Shown in pieces: positions 57,851 through 64,000 of a stretch of DNA of 64,000 nucleotides. The notes beneath the pieces were generated by a model. It ran no database searches. It was not told the DNA's origin and saw nothing but the letters and a program-made list of their open reading frames with translations. The DNA is from Cyclina sinensis (Eukaryota; Mollusca; Bivalvia; Venerida; Veneridae): positions 22,576,872-22,640,871 of the forward strand of contig JAAONU010000004.1 of NCBI GenBank assembly GCA_012932295.1. The letters are read 5' to 3'. Positions within the stretch are counted from its first letter, which is position 1. The number at the start of each line of letters is the position of its first letter. Both the position numbers and the translations under genes were made by a program.

Positions 57851-59769
57851 TTTTTGTAAGATCTATCCACCTATGAAGTTTTATGTTGATATCTCTTGTA
57901 GTATTTGAGTTATGCTCCGGACAAAAATAAAATAAGTAATGAAAATTAGCAAAGGTCAAAAACTCTAAATTATGAAGTGCAAAGTTACGGAAAATTTTTC
58001 GGGGAGCAGAAAAAAAAGCTACGATGACTGTTTGAAGAGAGTTATTACAATTTGTGAAGATTCAGCCTCGAAACTGCTTCATAAACCATTTCTTTGACCC
58101 AGCTGAGGTTTGAGACCAGTTTGCTTTAGCAGGTTTTGGTTCGATTCACACGGATTTGGCACCACTTCAATCATGTCTTATTTCAGATTGGCAGGATAGA
58201 TAACTTACTAACTCTTGTTCCTACCAGTCTCTCTAATTTGATGGGTGCATTGATATGAGCTAAGGTTCAGCTAGAACACCCACTGTGTTTCCAAGCACAG
58301 GACTACAAGCATGGCATGTATGTTCTACATATAACAAAGATAAATGGAAATTGGTTGTTTACGTTCGATATATGTAGCAGCATGCCTTTCTGGGACAGTG
58401 CACTCTATAGTGTCAAACAAACTAAATTAATATCGTGACACATGTCATGTTGTATCCATTGTGGCCATACCTAGTAATATCTCTCTGCCTACTGTATTAC
58501 GACCGCAAGCCTGAGAAAATCAGGCATTTATGTAGCTGTAGGATTCTGATAGTATCTAGACGAAATCAATCCTCAAAGAAAATATTATAAAGATTTTGGG
58601 TAGTATTTTTCTCGTTTCGTGCAGAATCCGTTTTTCAAAATACTAAAACAAGATAGACCCATCAATTATCAATGAATTCCGATCAAACATTATTTTTCAG
58701 TCACCTGATTGATGTAGGTGTTTACCTAAAAATCTATTTTCAATTCTTTTCTTAGCATTGATATGGTTTGATTCATTTCAACTTTTAATCTATCATCGGT
58801 TATTTTACAGAAGTAACGCACGGAGTCAAATGCGAAATCAAAGGCTTTTGTATTCTACATATGTTTCATAACAACTGATTTTTTAATCCCAGATATCTAA
58901 GTCACATCCGATCACTGATGAAAGTCGATAAAGGCAGTAAAAAACTCTAACAAATTAATGAACTAACTTGTTGCAAATATGTTTTAGAATTTATTATCAC
59001 AAAGAAGACGTTATGTCTATACAAATGTTCTAAGATGTCATTTTGTAATGCTTACTACAGAATAATCAAAGACTCTGTTTTCAAATCATTTCATTCGATC
59101 AGGCTTTCATCCTTAACCAGATAAAAGAAAATTCTAGAAAACGACTTGTGCAAGATCAAAGGGTGTTGATATTGAAGGAAACAATCTTCAGATTGATTTA
59201 GACAAAACATCTCCTTCGTTATATTTCTGCAATGTAAACAAATGCCAACTGCTTGGTGAAATAGCAGATCTGAAAAATCAGAAAATGATTATTGACTGCT
59301 ACTGTCGTCACCACAAACGTTGCTATTATCTTACAATTTCTTGCTTGTTTATCTTTCTGCTCGGTGATCAAAATTGAAATTGTAATTTAACAACTAAATA
59401 TCGATTTGACAGTTTGATTCAATTCAAGATTAGTTAGTTATTTCGTAAGTTCACTTGTGTATTTCATCAGGTACTCAAAGACCGTTTCGCCGGGTTTCCA
59501 TTAGATTAAGTAGAACAACGTTTCATTTAATATAATTCTTAGTATTTAGTGACCTAATTAATTAAGAAAAAAATTAATGAAATATTTACTGTTTAATTAC
59601 AAGAGACAAATTTTGTTACAAACAGAAACTGACGGCTTGGAAAGAAAATACCGGAAACGATACCCCGGACACTTGCCATCCAACGACTGCAGCTCATCCA
59701 CAGAAATCCTATCTTTTCTAAATAGATGTAATACTTATAATAAAGAATGAATGATTCTCGTGTAGATTC
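57851..59769. other. Non-coding; first 110 bp is an inverted copy of the 50.4-kb repeat unit
   Basis: 57851-57960 contains 'tctatccacctatgaagttt' and 'ggagcataactc' (complement), matching 50391-50545 in reverse. The rest holds nothing I recognise. 59640-59755 reads on the plus strand as a short open stretch 'RKRYPGHLPSNDCSSSTE', too short to call. Confidence 0.4.
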
Positions 59770-59990
59770 CTATAATGTGTCGCTGATTCTTTTTAAATGA
59801 TACTCTGCCGAGTCAATAGCGTGACGAACTGTACATATTTTAAAAATATAAACTTAGAGGGTTGCGGCTCCGTTTAATCAAAGTTCAAATACATTTTGGT
59901 CAGATTTTCTCACTTTCAGTTGTTTTGTTGATTGTAGTTGAGCATTCATTTAAGATTAAAAAATGCCCTTTCAGAAAGATTTTTTTTTCA
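59770..59990. repeat. Local direct duplication, copy 1
   Basis: It aligns with 61590-61800: 'cgaactgtacatattt' against 'cgaactgtatgtacgttt', 'gtcagattttctca', and 'ttgttttgttgatt'. Same orientation, about 1.8 kb apart. Confidence 0.75.
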
Positions 59991-61589
59991 ATTATCGTTT
60001 GCTTCAAAGACTACAAACTTAAGGTTCATTCAATGCTAACTTCCAATTCGAAACCTTGCACACATATTGCGATAAAGAATAAAGACATTGTGTAAAGAAC
60101 ACATCCATATTTTACCAATTCTGTAAATATATATTGCATTTAAGTAGCAAAACGTTGTAGGAAATGCTAGTATATTAAATATATTTACATCGAAATTATA
60201 GAATATAATATCATTATATATCATTCTTCATTAGCTTTATTAAACTGCGAGTTAACGTAATAATAATAATAAAATGATAAAAAAATAATAATATAAAAAA
60301 ATAAATAAAAATTATTGAATTTCTAGGACCATCTGATGGAGATCAAATTGAAATAACGGAAGACAAAATTAATATTAAAATGAACGGTCACGTTTGTATG
60401 TGATTGAAATTCAGCGTGTATCTTATCCTAAGGAAAGTGCAGTGATAAGCTTGAGGAGGAAATGTACATTCAGAGGTTGAATATGGCAAGTTTGACGTAC
60501 AACAGGACTAATGCCCAATCCGTTTGACGCTTTATAAAAAAATAAATAAATAATTTAAAACAAAATTAATAAAGTCTTGTTTTCTTTTTTTCCTGATATT
60601 AAAAAGACATTTTAAACACATTTTATAGTGATTGATTTGTTGCCTAAAAATAGAAGCTGTTATATCATTGAGCTGCTGCATATAAAAACACTCTGCAGTC
60701 ATTCCTAACAATTCAGTGTGAATAGCATTGATAACACAAACCTTATATCGACTGATATTTTGCATGCAAAATGTCAGAGACTGCAAAGACCTTTAAACAC
60801 TCAACATAACCGCTCACATTATCTTTTTTCTTAAAATATCAGATACAAGACACGACTGAAAGACATTTCTTATCAATCAGGACAAATTACAGCTAGACAC
60901 AAGTTCAGAAAAGCGATCACATAAATCCCGGTCAAGGAGGCTATAAAAATTCAAGGTGGCAAATGTAACCAACAAGGATATTCGTTCATTTACTCTCCAA
61001 AATTTAGAACAGTAAAAAAAGTGTGTTATTTCAGTCACAAATAATAATGACATCCATATAATTGATAAAATGTCTCCAGTTTATGTGTTCCGGCAGAATG
61101 TATGACAACAGCCAACTTTACTTAAAGTAGTTATACTTTGAGTTTTCCCATAATCTAACATAAAACCAGGGAACAAAATGTATTTTTATTGTTGTGATAT
61201 TGTTTTAAAAAGAAAACAAGACTAATGCTCGGATAAAATTACTAACATAATATTTAGAACGATTTGTCTTAGAAACATAAACTCGAAATACATCATGTTA
61301 TCAATAGAGTTGTGAAAGCACAGCAGATAGACTGTATCTATTATCGGATAGGGAAACTATTGCCTAGTTCGGATGATCAAACATTTTCCTTGGACAATGT
61401 TTTAAATGAACCGTTTTTTTCCATTCAAAGATAAGTTACAAATAAGCTTTTTTAAGCAAAAAAATATGAAGCTGAATAAGAAAATCACGCTATTTCCAAC
61501 AATTGATAAAAAAATCGTTTAATAGGGTTAATCTTTTACATTGTATATATATTTGGGAATGAATAATAAGTTAAATCGGTTTCGAGAAT
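59991..61589. other. AT-rich non-coding, with (AAT)n
   Basis: A/T-only run with TAA repeats at 60258-60313. Frames at 59862-60095 and 60532-60786 (minus) carry no motif. Confidence 0.4.
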
Positions 61590-61800
61590 AGATTTCGCTG
61601 ATTTTAAATAATATTCTGCATAGTCTGTAATGTGGCGAACTGTATGTACGTTTAATAAATACGTTTAGAGCGTTACGGCGCCGTTAAATGAAAGTTCAAT
61701 TTATATATATAGTTGTCAGATTTTCTCAAAAATCTTAGTAACGTTTTAATTGTTTTGTTGATTTTAATTACATTTAATTTAGTATTAGTGATGCCTTAGA
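61590..61800. repeat. Local direct duplication, copy 2
   Basis: Partner of 59770-59990. Confidence 0.75.
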
Positions 61801-62723
61801 GAAGGAATTAATTTTTGTTTCACTTAAAGTGTGTATGAGCTGTTTTAAATACATAATCTCGTAGGTAAATAGCATTTGCTAGCGTAGTTAATGTATTTTG
61901 AGAAAAAAACTATTTGTGCAGCTTGTAGCCAAATGGTGTTATGTTTATGTACAGGTCCTACTAACCAGGTTGACTAGAATTGACAAACAGTTTGACTAAA
62001 AACAGGATTTGAGATATCCTCCAACTCAAAAGAATTAATCTGGTGACAACTTTTTTTGTTACACTGGGTTAATTTAACATTCATATAAGTAAATAATAAT
62101 AATAAAATTATGTTTTTGTCAGTAAATGAACAGAAGTTTCCAGCCTTAAGTTGAAAAACGACATTACTTAATTAACATTTATAACCGTTCTAAAACGCAA
62201 GAAGTTTTTTTTCGGATTTTTAAGGAAGATGCCGTACACGACAGCTTGAAAGTGAATAAAGACATAATTATTAAACATATATTAGAGATGCCTCCATATC
62301 TGCTGCTTCAAATATGATGCCAGAAAACCTTGTTTAGAAAGATGCTGTTATTGTTCAGTAAGTTGCAAGTTTTATCCTTCTTCGATGAATAACTGGATGG
62401 GGGAAAACACTGAAACAACAATAAAAACAAAACCACAACAACAACAACAACAAACCTAACCCAGAACAAATTTGATTTGAAGCGACAATAACAAAACTTG
62501 TGTTTTCTTTCATTTAGCCATGACTTCGGTCGACAACACTTTTATATGACCGATTAATCCCCATGCCGACTTAATTACTCCTTGAAGAATATGTCACAAA
62601 TAACAAAATGTCTCTAATATACATTTGCTAGGAAACATTTTACTCGGCTACGTAGATACAAATCAAGGAAGTATATGTTAATAACAAGTCTATAATGTTT
62701 CATATTTTCAGTTTCAATATTAC
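61801..62723. other. Non-coding, no gene seen
   Basis: A (CAA)n run at 62428-62452. Nothing else recognised. Confidence 0.4.
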
Positions 62724-62725
62724 TA

Positions 62726-63814
62726 TGGCGTGTCAAACGTTGCAATATTCGCTACATTTCGTTTGTGTTCTAGACATTTATTTATATTCAATATATTTTC
62801 ATTCATATTCCAAAATATTTATTTTATATTCAATATTTTCTTATTCATATGAAATCATTTTTCATTTATATTAAATTGGATGTATGGAATAGTAAATGGC
62901 GGCGCTCACCGACATCTAAATTTGACAGGTGAGCATTGGATCACGTTTGTCTGTTTACTGGAGTTACTGTAGGGTAATCTAACACTCTGGAAAAAAAAAA
63001 CTGAAGCGCATGCACCACAATTTTACTGCAGTATTGCACATTGGTGATCTAATGTGCACCTGTTAAATTTTGACGCTAAAGTTTGTTTGCCTGTTAGCAT
63101 GGGTCACTGCAGAGTAATCTTAATCTCTGGCATGAAAATCTGAAGCGCATGTACAGCAATTTAATGCTGGAGTCTTATATTACCCTACAGTGACCTCAGT
63201 TAACAGAAAAACGTCATTGACAATTTCATACCTCCAATGAGAGACATTGGTACAAAACTTGCCCCTGATGAATTTCTGTGCCCACAACATAATGCACAAT
63301 GCAATTACGGCATATAAATGAAAATTGGCAAACCATATGTGAAAAAGAAAAATATTGTCAATGAATATAAATGAAATTTGTTGATTATAAATGACTTTTT
63401 ATTGAATATAAATAAAGATTGTTGAATATTTATAAACTTTACTTTAATATTAATGAAATTTTATTTAAATATAAATGAAATACTATAAAATACGAATCCA
63501 TTTTATAATACATAAATGATAGTCTTTGCATTTAAACAAAATTATACCACATCAATGAAAAGTTATTGCATAATAACGTCAAGAAAATATTAAGTGTGAA
63601 TGAAACATATTGCATATAAATTAGAAAATATTGAATATAAACAAAAATACATATAAATAAGAAAATATTAAATTTGAATGGAACATTATTGCATATAGAT
63701 AACAATACATTGAATATAAATACACATTTTTAACATAAATAAAAAGGCATTGAATGTAAATAAAAGTATAGAAAAAAAATGAATTGAGCGAGTATTGCAA
63801 CGTTTGATACGCCA
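62726..63814. mobile_element. Foldback element with repeat-built arms, 1089 bp, TA target
   Basis: The left end 'tggcgtgtcaaacgttgcaa' and the complement of the right end 'tggcgtatcaaacgttgcaa' continue through 'tattcgct'/'tactcgct', giving 28-bp inverted ends flanked by TA (62724-62725, 63815-63816). Inside the left end lie about four diverged 'tatattcaatattttcattc' units, and inside the right end about fifteen inverted units ('ttgaatataaatgaaaat'). The arms pair with each other. Between them is about 450 bp of ordinary DNA. A second copy of the right end follows at 63817-63840. Fits a Tc1/mariner-type MITE or foldback; no transposase. Confidence 0.8.
62951..63206. repeat. Inverted and direct repeat core of the foldback element
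   Basis: 'ctgtttactggagttactgt' (62951) is inverted at 63179-63206 ('acagtgacctcagttaacag'). In addition 62951-63045 recurs directly at about 63095-63180 (shared 'ctgaagcgcatg', 'agggtaatct'/'agagtaatct'). Confidence 0.75.
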
Positions 63815-63840
63815 TATACTGCAACGTTTGACAAGCCATA

Positions 63841-64000
63841 ATTTGGGTACGGGTGACGGAAGATAGTGTGATTGCTATTATTATTTCTTGAAGGAATATA
63901 TGGCAACGAGTAGATGGTGAAAGTCTTTTTTAGTTTTCTAAGTAATTATTTGACTGTCTGTGGAGAGACCGACATTGATTTGAGCTGCAATAAGAGATAG
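63841..64000. other. Non-coding end of window
   Basis: Nothing recognised. Confidence 0.3.

Overview
The window is a stretch of AT-rich animal nuclear DNA with no intact host protein gene that I can recognise. A tRNA-headed SINE with a 'cggcgttaaacc' tail, short tandem repeats carrying 'gggccataattccg' and ending in a 'gggggcataaaa' hairpin, and Tc1-like, Gypsy-like and Harbinger-like elements together suggest a bivalve mollusc. That assignment is inference from repeat style, not from a marker gene.

Layout. From about 1.9 to 39.5 kb the background is built from at least four diverged copies of one segment, recognised here as recurring blocks X, W, Y, Z and V. The copies have been broken up by later insertions. 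The largest is a 5.0-kb LTR retrotransposon (4683-9683) with identical 175-bp LTRs, a tRNA-Leu-type primer binding site, an intact 488-codon gag and a pol reduced to broken fragments. Next is a 1.6-kb Tc1-like element (10063-11658). A SINE with an 11-bp target duplication follows at 20505-20801. A 398-bp MITE with a 9-bp target duplication lies at 27306-27703; its empty site survives in the neighbouring segment copy. A second Tc1-family element lies at 36836-38229.

From 39.8 to 51.5 kb there are a 106-bp foldback, a 46-bp x 13.8 satellite array, an 80-bp MITE with an 8-bp target duplication, a third and 5'-truncated Tc1-family copy (45833-46927), and a 1.6-kb Harbinger-like element with a TTA target duplication (49871-51448). 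From 51.6 to 57.9 kb the sequence is a large, diverged inverted repeat. Its left arm has taken two insertions that the right arm lacks, so the boundaries of those insertions can be read directly. From 59.8 to 61.8 kb there is a further local duplication. At 62726-63814 lies a foldback element whose arms are built of short 'ttgaatataaat' repeats.

The only long intact reading frame is the retrotransposon gag. Its N-terminus carries a helix-hairpin-helix motif resembling ComEA-type DNA-binding domains, fused to an ordinary capsid and zinc-knuckle Gag. Young LTRs together with a ruined pol suggest a non-autonomous gag-only element moved in trans. All three Tc1 transposases are broken. Short frames conserved between segment copies (blocks W and Y) are the best candidates for remnants of host exons, but I cannot assign them to a family.
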